From: Argentina anserina
Lineage: Eukaryota; Streptophyta; Magnoliopsida; Rosales; Rosaceae
DNA: 64,000 nt
Assembly (NCBI RefSeq): GCF_933775445.1
Contig: NC_065873.1
Coordinates: 14,632,001 to 14,696,000 of the forward strand
Direction of reading: 5' to 3'
In this document: positions 11,944-22,685 of the stretch, in pieces
Layout of the letters: each line of letters begins with the position of its first letter
How positions within the stretch are numbered: position 1 is the stretch's first letter
Translations under genes and position numbers: made by a program
Notes under the pieces: generated by a model
What the model was told of the DNA's origin: nothing
Seen by the model: the letters and a program-made list of their open reading frames with translations, nothing else
The model's database searches: none

Positions 11944-14714
11944 CTATATTGGGCTTTTACAAGTCAATCTGTTGTGATTTGCAAACTTCTTGCACCTGCT
12001 ACATTTGATTGTCCTTAGAACTTCATTCTTACCTGTAAACCTCTGTGTCTTTGGCCTTCCAGCCGGCCTTTTTGTCAAAGGCGGCTCCAACATAAATAAT
12101 GAAGATAGAGCTACATCGACCGGCTTTGAAATTGTAGGAACATGATTGATTAAAAAAGAATATGTCTCAACGTACTTTTCCACCTTTACAAACACACAAC
12201 AAAAAACAATAGTTACCAAAACAATTAGTTAGACAGTTACACAGGCAGAGACCACATGTAACATGATGTGTAACTAGCTAAGAAATACCCGCACAACAAC
12301 AAAAGAAATAGAGTCGAGATTAAAGAACAGTAGCACACCTTGAAAATATGGTTGATGTATGAGTAAGGGGAGACACCATGTTGCTGAATGACAACGAGAG
12401 CATGTGAGCAAGGAAATCCATGAACTTGCCATTCTCCACACGAACAATAAGAATCTGCCAAATTCACCATAATTGAATACTTCTGTGTTTGAACTTCATA
12501 CACATGGGTATTAGATCTGCTAATTTTCTAGTGTCTTCCCAACTCCAAGTTATCAATTAACTTCTTTTCTACCCTCGGGCACAACTCAGTGACCAAATTT
12601 TTTTAGTCTTCTTTACGAGTTGCAATTAGCACCATAAACTTAATTCTAATATCTTCATTAAGCTCAATAATAAGAAGACTTTTCAAATCCTTCACCCAAT
12701 TATTGAAGCACTCAACGAGATTTGTTTGTCATTTCTCCAAACTTTTCACCATTAAAGTAAGATGAAGCCCATGTGTCCAAAGGGAGATCTACTAAAACGT
12801 TTTCTACAACTTCACCACCTTCACGCTTAAATTTCTCAAAGTTGATCTGAAACTGATCCGTGGTACGGGAATAAGCATAGCGCATGAATAATTTTGAAAT
12901 CATGCCTCTAAGATAGGAACCAGCAGCAAACTTTCCTTCAAGATTATCACGGAGATGCCTGTAACAATATCCCACTTGAGCATTAGGAAACACTGATTGG
13001 ACTGATTTACGAAGCCCATGATTGCAATCATAAATGAATGTGATCTACCTTGTAGAGTATGTAGACATATATTCAGCTAAAATCACCAGAAAGAAGCTCC
13101 AATTATTCTCTGTTTTAGAAACCACAATAGCATAAGCTACCGGATACAAACCTGTAAACACAATCAAAAAATAATATAAGTAACTATATACGTAACTATG
13201 TAAGTAACCATGTCAGATTCTTAGTTACATGAATAGTTACTATGTTAGATTCGTAGTTACATGAATAGTTACATTCACATAAACATTTGGAAGTGAGAAA
13301 CAAAAGAATAAAAAAATTAAGAGGCATTTATGTAACTATTTGTAATTTTGATCAAGTAAGTCATATATTCGAAGTTACTTGACTAGTTACATACACAGAG
13401 TCCACATGAAGGAAATCAGAAAATAAGAAGAAATTAAGGGACAGGCACCTTGATTTGCATCCTTTGTACTTATTGGTGATAAATGTAGTATCAGTAAAAA
13501 GAATTGGTCTGAAACTCTGGAAACCTTTCATCCAAGCATCATAACTCACAAACAAACGAAGAAATCTTTTTGTTTCTATATCCCATTGCACTGTCACCCT
13601 TGAACCAGGGTTGCATTCAACGGTGCAGTTGCAGAACCAAGACAAATGATTGTACGACTCAGCTTCATGACCAAGAATTTCTTCTCTAGCGTGTTCCCTA
13701 CCGTACCAGGCAGTATGATAAGGAACATCCAAGCCATAATTCTATTTTATATTTTGACATATATCAATAGCCTTCTTGTTAGGATTCTCCCGCAACTTAT
13801 CAAGAATCATCTCCTTTATAATCTTGCTTCCCATCATCTTAATCTTTTGAAGTCGGATAACACCACGACATTTATGTTCATTCACCAATTCCTTAATCTC
13901 AAAGAAACCATTATACATGCGTATAAGTATCATCAATGAAACTAACTACAATAAAATAATAAAAATAATAAGAGTAACAACAAGGAGAACTGCTAAAGTA
14001 ATTGAGATAAAACTCTAGTAACTATCAATGTAATTAAACTGGAATGAAAAAACATATACATTATACCTACTTAAAGATGTCTTCACAGACCACTCATAAC
14101 CTTTAGAAACTTTCTTCTTACAGCAAGCAACAACACGATGCTTCTTATTTGCAACAAAATCAAATTCAAATCCAACTTCAATTGCATACATTGTTAACTT
14201 CATCCTAAACTCTTTCACACCATCCTCAAAAATCTGACATTTGGAGTGAATCAGAGATTCCCACCATTTCGTTAAATACATCTTTGGTTGCTACCTCCTA
14301 TAACAACCCAAGTACTCATTTTCATCAAGCATCACACTAGACTTGTCACTAACATCATTGCTCACTACACTGGAAGAAGAACAACTAGCATCTATCAAGC
14401 ATACATCTACATCAACAAAATCAGAATTATACCACTCTAAACATCAACTTCATGTCAACTTCATTTCTCAATTGGTAAACAGTAGTATCTGGAGGAACAA
14501 TATACTTGAGCTTCAAAGCATCTTTACACAAATCTGGAAAACGATCTCGTACGTGATGACAAAAATCAGGGAAAGAACAATTATATGAAAATGAAACAGT
14601 TGCTCCTTTACCAGAATATACAAGCTTTGCTATACAACCCTCCATTACACCTACAAAGAGATTATGAATCATAATCAGATGGATAATACCTATAAACACC
14701 CGGTAACTATACAA
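11944..14714 (-). pseudogene. MuDR-type MULE transposase, decayed
   Basis: Read on the minus strand, the pieces follow the usual order. They are an N-terminal domain (14427-14714), a DNA-binding domain (14015-14281, FRMKLTMYAIEVGFEF), a helical segment (13742-13936), the first catalytic Asp region (ILFTDTTFITNKYKG, near 13460), the second (TFIYDCNHGFRKSV, near 13030), and the RHLRDNLEGKF block (12712-12993). A SWIM zinc finger, CSCGEWQVHGFPCSH, follows at 12237-12503, and a C-terminal knuckle, CSRCKKFANHNRLTC, at 11944-12219. One extra A near 12724 shifts the frame just before the expected catalytic Glu, and other stops are present. Introns separate some pieces. It cannot encode an active enzyme as it stands. 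Confidence 0.8.
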
Positions 14715-15412
14715 TCAGTGTAACTAGTGTTGGAACTGTAACAACGTAAGTAACCATACGTGTAACTGTCCGAGCTGCAAATTACCAGCAAGGTAACTAC
14801 GAAGCAACATACCAAATAATGAAACTATGAACATGAAAGTAACACACAAAAGCAAATTCAAAACTATAGACTCAAAACAATGTGAAGCAATCAACAAATC
14901 TAATTTTTCATTTGGACAAGACAATAACAAAAGGGAAAACAACATGTGAAGACCGAAAGAAATCAAAACAAAACTACTGACTACTCAAAATACAATGAAA
15001 CAAAATCAAAACGACATATGAAGCTATCAGAGTTGACCAACAAGCTAAAATTAATTAAATAGCTCAAGTAACTACCAACATAACTGTGAGACAAAACGAA
15101 AGAAACTTAAAAAAAACTGTAGGATTTCAAGCAATGTACGAAATCAGATAGCAAAATGTAATCTAACAACGCTAGAAACCTATCTAAACAGAAAATACAA
15201 CATTGTAACTGAAAATCATACAACATAATTTACCCAAACCAAAATAAACTATGATGATTTGAATGATCACACAAGAAAACGATGACCATTGAGACGAAAT
15301 TGATGTGAGGCGCGCAGTGATTACTTGAGTTCAGAAGAGGAGCTTCAATAGCGGAATGGCAGATGGAAAAGAAGAACTGACCAGGTCGTCTTCGTCTTCG
15401 TCTTCAATAGAA

Positions 15413-15416
<4 letters not shown>

Positions 15417-15500
<84 letters not shown>
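15417..15500. repeat. (GA)n microsatellite
   Basis: An 84-bp uninterrupted AG run near the right end of the MULE. A short frame through it encodes Arg-Glu repeats and is not a gene. Confidence 0.97.
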
Positions 15501-15505
<5 letters not shown>

Positions 15506-15900
15506 ATGAGAAAGAGCTACGATCAAGAGAGAGAGAAGGAGAAATTTAGATTGGTTACAAGTAATATCAGGTAAAAAGAATAGAGTATAAAGGTCATAAG
15601 AAAAAAAGAAAACATCACCCTTTTATCATTTTGTAAAAGAAAAAAAACCTTATACTCTTTAATTAGGGTCCTTTTTAACAACTTTTATTTTCAATAATTT
15701 CTTCTACTTTATTTCTCCTTGAACTCCAGTACTTTTCTCTTCTTTTTGGATGTCCTTCAATATGCTGCATGTTCTTTTTGAATATTCTCTAGAATTAATA
15801 CGATTTCAATATTGTTTTCGATCAGCTGGTAAATCATGGGATGTCCGATGATCTGTTTAACAGTGTTTTGACTGTTTTCAAAGGGATATCTGAGATCTTC

Positions 15901-17133
15901 GTATGCCGAACTTAACATATAGGACTGCGATCGTTATAGCGACGAACATGGCCGGCTGAATTTCGTCGATAATCTTTTGTAGATTATTTTTAACTGTCTC
16001 CTATTTCTCGCCAACTCATACTGCTGAGAGAGAGATACGAGTCTCGCCACCTCGATTAGTTCTCGATCTCTTCCTCAGTAACCACAAAAACAGGCTTCTT
16101 ATCGACGACCAGCAATGGCGCACCGGACCACAATCCACAAACTAGTTCAGGCAGTGAGGTGTGGACCGGATTATTGGATCTGAATAATTATTTCTTCTTT
16201 GTTTCATTCATTCATGGCAGACAGTGTGGACTATTTTCTATTGAGCTGAAAATCTAATCATAAATAAAGACCCTAGCTAATTACAACTTTTATATAAAAA
16301 CGAAAGTCATCAGATTAATCTGCAAAAATAACTGATAATAATAGATCCAAGATGCATGATCAACATTTATCTTCTCTTCGCGGAATACCCTTGTAGATTA
16401 AATTTGACCGAAAAATGTGTCAAAATTGGAACTTCACTCTGTAATTTCAGAGTGAAAATGTTCACTCTGGATAGAGACTATATATATATATTTGCTGAAA
16501 TATTACAGAGGTAATCTACACATTAGCCTCTAAACGTTGAACAGTGAAGATGTGAAAATGTAATAGAAAAATGTGTGAAAGAGCTATCCTTTTTTAAACA
16601 AAAACAAGGATCCATTACTAAAAGGCCCTATATATATATATTATGTCAGTATATATATATATATATTATATACATAATTACATATTATGTCAGTATTAAT
16701 ACACACACCTACCATAAGTTTGTCCAGAAAGATCTGGTTAGATTAATAAGGCAAGTTGAGATCAATCATGCATGGCCTGCATACATAATTTGATATGCCA
16801 ATAATATACGCTCATACAAATTGTAAAAAAAAAAATTAGAAAACAAAAGTCTGATTCCCATGCAGGTTGATGTTTTGTATTTCATGGCCACACAAGTTAA
16901 TCAAGATTTTCAATTTGCCAAGTAGAGAAATCAACTAGTTCGATTTCCTAGCTTATGTAATCCATGTATAATATTATACGTATGTAAGTGGTTTTCAACT
17001 TTTCATGCATGCAAAGAGACAATGACAATGCGACAATCCATTTACAAGTGATGAAAGAACAAAAAAGAAAGAAGGAAAGAGGGAGACATGCTATATAATG
17101 GTGATTAGTTGATTCTAATACTAGCTAGTGTGT

Positions 17134-17188
<55 letters not shown>

Positions 17189-17860
17189 GCGAAACATCCA
17201 CTGGTTTGAAGATAAAACTCCGATCCCAATTATTTAAAACCGTAAACCGAGCTCAACTTGAGTTTTGAGGAACCAAAGCTAATTGAGTCCCAGATGTGAA
17301 CAAAAATATACAATCCCTTACCCAAATCAGCAAATCCTAGCTCCTATATCGGTCAATTGTTCATTAAAAACTACATTTTGGCAACAAACTTTCTACGCAC
17401 AAACCAACAATTTTGCTTACCATACAGTGCTAATCTCACCATTCATCAACGTGACTCAGACATAATGCAAATTAGATTCCTCACAACAACTAATTAATCG
17501 ACTAATTTCTAGTCGGGCAGTAAGAAAACAGAATACAAATTTAAGCACTACTGCTACTTGATGCATGTCGATGTATAAACTATAAAGTTATGTTCTACTA
17601 AACAATTTAATCAAATTACGATAATGAACCTTGTAGTCAAATTACCACAAACATACCCATATGTATGACTGTATGAGTACACAACAAGGGCACCAACTTC
17701 TTGTTTGTCGTGACAGAAGAAACTAGCTACAAGATACAGTTGAAAACAGTTTAAAATGGCTAACCGAATACGAAATAGATTATGAAGGTTCATTTAGTCT
17801 ACCATTATCAATAATTTAAACATACCGAAAATATTTTTCTAGCCAGCTATTACCCCACAT
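15901..17860. other. Intergenic DNA upstream of the intact dioxygenase
   Basis: AT-rich, with short TA runs at about 16484 and 16630-16670. No conserved protein was seen. Confidence 0.5.
17136..17185. repeat. (TA)n microsatellite
   Basis: A pure AT dinucleotide run of 50 bp, about 0.8 kb upstream of the dioxygenase start. Confidence 0.97.
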
Positions 17861-17866
17861 TACGCT

Positions 17867-17872
17867 TATAAA
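17867..17872 (+). promoter_or_regulatory. TATA box of the dioxygenase gene
   Basis: TATAAA lies 108 bp before the ATG, followed by a CT-rich leader (CATTCTCTCTGCTCTC). The broken paralogue has the same leader type and spacing. Confidence 0.6.
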
Positions 17873-17979
17873 TTGGGGCAACGTATACCAAAGCATGCAG
17901 AACTCATCCACTCGATATTTTTCCATCTCCCTTAGGTTTTCATTCTCTCTGCTCTCTTTAGCTAAAAGTACGTACAGAA

Positions 17980-20900
17980 ATGGCTGAGACGATGAGTCCG
18001 GTGCTTATCAACCCTAGACCTTTTGCATCCAGTATTAGTACCGTCATCAGCACCCAACACTCATTCCCCAGAGTCCAGAACCTTCATGTCGACACCATTT
18101 TGGCTGTTGATGATATTGAAATCCCTACAGTTGATTTTTCTGTGCTACTCTCTGATGATCTGAAAAAGAGATCTAAGGCAATTGAAAACATCGGCAATGT
18201 CTGCGAGGAGTTTGGCTTCTTCTATGTATGTTACTTCGTTCGGTTCTCATTTTGCAAATGATATACTTTAGGCAAAAATATCAATTTGCACCTCAAACTT
18301 GGACATAATTGTCAGTTTGCACTCCGAACTTGCGTTTGAGTCAATTTGCCTCTTAAATTTGGTAACAATTGTCGATTTGCACCTCATTCATTAAATTTAA
18401 TGTTTTCCATCCAATTTTAAGTCACATGTCATGCATTTGAGGGACAATATTGTCATTATATATTTATTCATATTTAATAATTAAATAAATTAATATAATT
18501 TCTTAAGAGAAAATTAAAAATAAATGTGTACATATAAATATATATATACACAAAACACTATATTTGAATGGGTGGGTATGTTCAATATATAATTCGAAGT
18601 AGGGTTATGTATGTAGAAAAAGATGTAAATAAATAATTTGATTAAAAAAATAATCCTCATTTTAAAGAATATTTTTATTTGTTTTTAAGAAAAATATAAA
18701 TAGAAAATGATAACATTACCCCTCTAGTACATGACATGTGACACAAAATTAGATAGAAAACAGTTAAATTTAACGGATGAGGTAGAAATCGGCAATTTTT
18801 ATCATGTTTAGTAGATAAATTGACTCATATGGAAGTTCAGGGTGCAAATTGACAATTTCAGCCAAATTTAGGGTGTATTTTGACAATTTTGCATATACTT
18901 TATTGCGATTTTTATATTAATACTTTAGCGCTACCAAGTAGCAGGAATTTTCTATCGTATTGGTAGGTATATGGTACTGTGGCTTTTTCAATATTTTGGG
19001 CATTTGATTGCTAATATATCTAACGGTCATAAATATTAGAAGAGAGGTGACCTAATGATCCAGTGACTTACGAATATTTTATTTTTAACAATCAATTCAT
19101 TGCTTCCATTTTAATAACCCATTAATTTTCTTCCTAATTAACCACATCATTTTACGAAATTTAAATTAGTTTTTTATTTTCTTCTAACTTTTTCTTTTCA
19201 TATTTTGGTTATTAATTTATTTTTCCTTTTAATGATCAACTAATTGCTTTCATTTTAATAACCTATTAATTTTCTTAGACTTTTTCTTAAATAATATCCC
19301 GATTAATCACGTCGATTTAGGAAATCAAAATTCTTCTAACTTATATTAACATCGGCCAAAGATTATCGGGTACATTAATATCATTGTATACTAATGTTGA
19401 TATGGTGCATTCAATCGTCTCACGATCGTCTGTATATATGTTTACATGGTGTACATTTGTAATTGTTCTCTTATGCACGTATGATATGTCTATATGCTAT
19501 ATATATATAGTGCACATTAATATCACTGTATACTAATATACATATTGTGCACTCAATCCTCTCATCTAGTTACTGTGTATATGTTTACATGATGTAAATT
19601 TGTAGTTGTTCTCTATATAAGATTTGCACATAGATTATAAAAAAGGGACTTTGAATAGGGAGACTTTAGAAAGAAAGAGATTTGTAAGCAATAGCATTAC
19701 TAAAGAATTAAGCATAAGAAACTACTAAAGGCCACAATAACCGATTAGCCTCAAGTTTGTCACTTTATTGTAAGAAAGAATAACCAATGACGCGGAAACT
19801 AGTGCAGATCCGATCATCAATTACTATTTTCGGTTCAAAATAAAACAATTTACCACATCGTTAGATTTTCTTAGATATTTGTGTATAAATGATAAAAAAA
19901 TGATTACTTTAGTGACTATATACTTTACCACAACCATAACAATTGATGTTAAAGCTGAAATTTTTGTTGAAAATATTGTAAGTACTCAAAGTATAACCAA
20001 TTTACTAGTTCAAGAACAGTTTTTCAAGTGCGAGAACAATTTTGTTGTCAGAGTTATAAATTTATATGTTTTTGTTATTAATGAAAAGATTACTTTAGTG
20101 TTTATCAAAATCACAACTATGAATTTTAAAGTGGTAAATATTGTTCAAATTGTGGTATATACTCCTCCTATAAAAATTTTACTACTCTTAGGAGAGTTTT
20201 ACAAGTGCGGCGACCAAGTTGTTGTGACAACGGAAATTTTATATATTTTTTATTATTAATGAAATGATTACTTTAATAACTAAGCATCTTACAACAAACA
20301 CAATAGGTCAATAGGTGATGTTAAAACGGTAATCAGGTTATGATTTTATTATTACTAAAATTGAACTGAGGTACTAGTTTGTGGACAATATTACAACAGT
20401 TACAACAATTTCATTTTCAATATGGTAAATTGTTTTATTTCATATTATTAATGTTAGATTACTAAAATGACTGTCCAATTTACCACAATGCATAATTATT
20501 GATATCAAGATAGTAACATTTGTTCTAGTTGTAGTAATTACGTTTTTAACTACATGATTTATAAGATTATCAACTATTTAACAATTTAAAGATGTTTGTG
20601 TTACGAAGATGATAAAACTAATATTAGACTAAAATATATATACAAGTACTTAATATTGTAAGTATGTTTTCAATTTGATAAACAAGTTCTCCATCTAATA
20701 AAAAATTTCTAATTATGATATTTACATTTTTACTACTCAATTACAATAATCACAGTAAGTGTGATCCTAAGCTGTAATTTAAGTTCTAGTTAGTGTAACT
20801 TATTATTTGACAATACAAGTTATATGGTTTTGAACAATTTTTCATATTTCGTTATTGTTAATATGATAAATTTTATTTACACATGCAACTTTTAATTGGG

Positions 20901-22049
20901 TAACTTATTAACCAAATCAACAAGTTTTCACTTTATTAATTTATTAAAATAAAAAATAATAAAAAGTGAAGATACGTGATACATCCCAGTAACGTAACGT
21001 AGGCGACCCAAGTATCATCATCTTTTACTTGATAGTTTGAGAGGATGCGTTAAACATGCTAAACAAATTTTGGAACTTTTAATTAGTACCGAATCCCTAA
21101 ATCCCTAATATGAAAATCTCCACGGTTTTCACTTGCTTGCAAATGTTTACATTAACTATATGCTCTTTAATATGTAAATTTCTCCTTAAACTTCAGTTCA
21201 TTTCTTTGGATATATTAATATATTTTTTGCACGTCGATCAACATATATGCACTAGTATTAATAGGGTTTCAAATGTTTTCGATCAGCTGGTAAATCATGG
21301 CGTATCAGATGAGGTGTTAAAGAGTGTTTTCACAGGAATATCTGAATTCTTCAATCCAGTGGAAATCAATGACCGAAAGCAGTATGAGAAAAAGAACCCA
21401 ACAGATAGAATACGATGGGGTCTCCAATCTTCTCTTGGGGAGAATAGAGAATATCTCAAGGTGATTGCATATCCTGATTACCACTGCCCTACTAAACCAG
21501 CTGGTTTCAGGTATAACTCAATTATACATGTTCTAATCTTCTTTCTTATATAGTGCTGGAGGCCGTTAGTACCTACAAATCTAACTGCAAAGTTAATATG
21601 GATGGTATTTTCATGTTTTTGTTTCCTACATACAGTGATGCTATGGAAGAATATTTTAAAAGACTGAGAGTTATAGTAGATCGTTTGGGAAAGGCAGTTT
21701 CAAAAGCCCTGGGATTTGAAGAATGCTACTTAGAAAAAGCTTTTAAGCTGAACTCGGGGTTCGATATGTCTGCAATGAACTTGTACCCACCCAACTTCAA
21801 ATCAAAAGGTTCTATTGGTGTGCCTAACCATACTGATCCTGGCTTTTTTGTTTCCCTCATCCAAGATGTGAATAGTGGCCTGCAAATACTATCCCATAAG
21901 GGAGACTGGATCAATGTTAACATGCCCAGTGATGCTATTTTCATAAATCTTGGAGACCATCTTGAGGTACATTAATTTTGCGCTACGTACGAGAAATATA
22001 TGAATTCACATAATCCATCTATATATGTTTTGCTTATGTCTATGTATTT

Positions 22050-22097
<48 letters not shown>

Positions 22098-22685
22098 TGA
22101 TCATGAATATGGCCACATATGCACGTACTCTGTGTGAGGTTTTGAACATGCGTGCATGTGATTCGATCAATACTATTTGAAATCATGAGGTCTACTTAGA
22201 TCTCCTAATTAATTTTTTGGAAAATTCATCCAAATCTGCTCTTGAAGTAATCAGATACTACTATATTATCAGGCGATTATTGATGTAATAACTCATTTCA
22301 GATTATTTTTCTACCATTCAAATGACCATCGATCCTAGTATATATAAAGTACTTTGTAATTTAAAATCAAGAGGCCTTTTAAAAAAAAAAAGAGTGATCT
22401 AGTTTGTACTAGCTAATTATTTGTTCATTGCTATAGATTTTAACAAATGGGAAGTACAAGAGCCATGTACATCGTGTTGTTGTGGACAACAACAAAGTGA
22501 AGAGAATTTCAGTGGCCACACTCCATGGTCCTTCGTTGGACTCGTTTGTGTCTCCAGCACCAGAATTCGTTGATGAGTCTCACCCCCCTATGTATCGTGG
22601 AATGACTTACAAGCAATCTCTGGAGGCTAACGGCGGCGACGAGATAGATGTTCAATCAAGTCTTGAACAAATTCGGATCAAATAA
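17980..22685 (+). CDS. Fe(II)/2-oxoglutarate-dependent dioxygenase (DOXC-like)
   Basis: Four exons, 17980-18225, 21287-21510, 21636-21966 and 22437-22685, all with GT-AG borders and compatible phases, give 349 residues, the usual length. The N-terminal DIOX_N part contains EEFGFFY|LVNHG across the first splice. The double-stranded beta-helix core has HTDPGF (first iron His and Asp), KSHVHR (second His) and RISVATLHGP (Arg for 2-oxoglutarate), so the catalytic set is complete. The C-terminus reads YRGMTYKQSLEANGGDEID. It is probably cytosolic; no signal peptide is seen. The family hydroxylates or desaturates small metabolites, often phenolics or hormones. General resemblance is to proteins named 2'-deoxymugineic-acid 2'-dioxygenase-like or DMR6-like; the substrate cannot be read from sequence. 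Intron 1 is 3.06 kb and full of repeats. Confidence 0.92.
18271..18892. mobile_element. Mutator-type MITE in dioxygenase intron 1
   Basis: The element is flanked by a perfect 10-bp direct repeat ATATACTTTA (18261-18270 and 18893-18902). Its ends form long inverted repeats: the left starts GGCAAAAATATCAATTTGCA and the right, reversed, starts GCAAAATTGTCAAAATACAC. The similarity extends inward for well over 100 bp. A 9-10-bp TSD with long TIRs fits a non-autonomous MULE. Confidence 0.85.
19370..19615. repeat. Tandem duplication in intron 1, about 145-bp step
   Basis: CATTAATATCATTGTATACT (19373) recurs as CATTAATATCACTGTATACT (about 19515). Each is followed by a matching tract containing GTATATATGTTTACAT or a close variant. 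Confidence 0.75.
19888..20540. repeat. Degenerate repeats of about 180-200 bp in intron 1
   Basis: A phrase like AATGAAAAGATTACTTTAGT, with a following ACCACAACCATAAC-type tract, recurs near 19890, 20085, 20262 and 20450. A 126-codon open frame across it is a by-product of the AT-rich repeats. Confidence 0.55.
22053..22094. repeat. (AT)n microsatellite in intron 3
   Basis: A pure AT dinucleotide run within the last intron of the dioxygenase gene. Confidence 0.95.

Larger units (their letters stand above)
6880..15690. mobile_element. Mutator-like element inserted in the pseudogene intron
   Basis: The borders are approximate. Dioxygenase intron sequence stops near 6870 and resumes near 15690. 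The two inner flanks share imperfect inverted similarity: GATAAATAAGGGTATGTG on the left, and GATAAAAGGGTGATGTTT on the right strand. The element has two divergent halves. The left (+) half encodes a lysine-rich protein with a plant mobile-type domain. The right (-) half encodes a MuDR-type transposase. Both outer sides contain microsatellites, (CT)n on the left and (GA)n on the right, placed symmetrically just inside the ends. I could not find an exact 9-bp target duplication. Confidence 0.75.
6355..15900 (+). pseudogene. 2-oxoglutarate dioxygenase pseudogene, split by a MULE
   Basis: Exon 1 (6355-6617) matches exon 1 of the intact gene at 17980 from the TATA region to the splice donor, sharing AATATTGAAATCC and the TTCTAT|GTATGTTAC donor. 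It carries frameshifts: the frame from the ATG runs into a stop, and the VDTVVAVDNIEI segment lies in another frame. Intron sequence matching the intact gene resumes near 15690. Exon 2 starts at 15826 with the LVNHG codons and runs to 15900, where similarity stops. The HxD and C-terminal halves are missing, so no enzyme can be made. The two gene copies lie in the same orientation, about 11 kb apart, and probably arose by tandem duplication. Confidence 0.85.

Noticed and set aside
15356..15574. 72-codon frame containing a long Arg-Glu run
   Set aside because: A product of the (GA)n microsatellite; it may overlap a MULE leader but shows no conserved part.
19879..20259. 126-codon open frame in dioxygenase intron 1
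   Set aside because: It lies in AT-rich degenerate repeats, inside an intron with good borders, and matches nothing I recognise.
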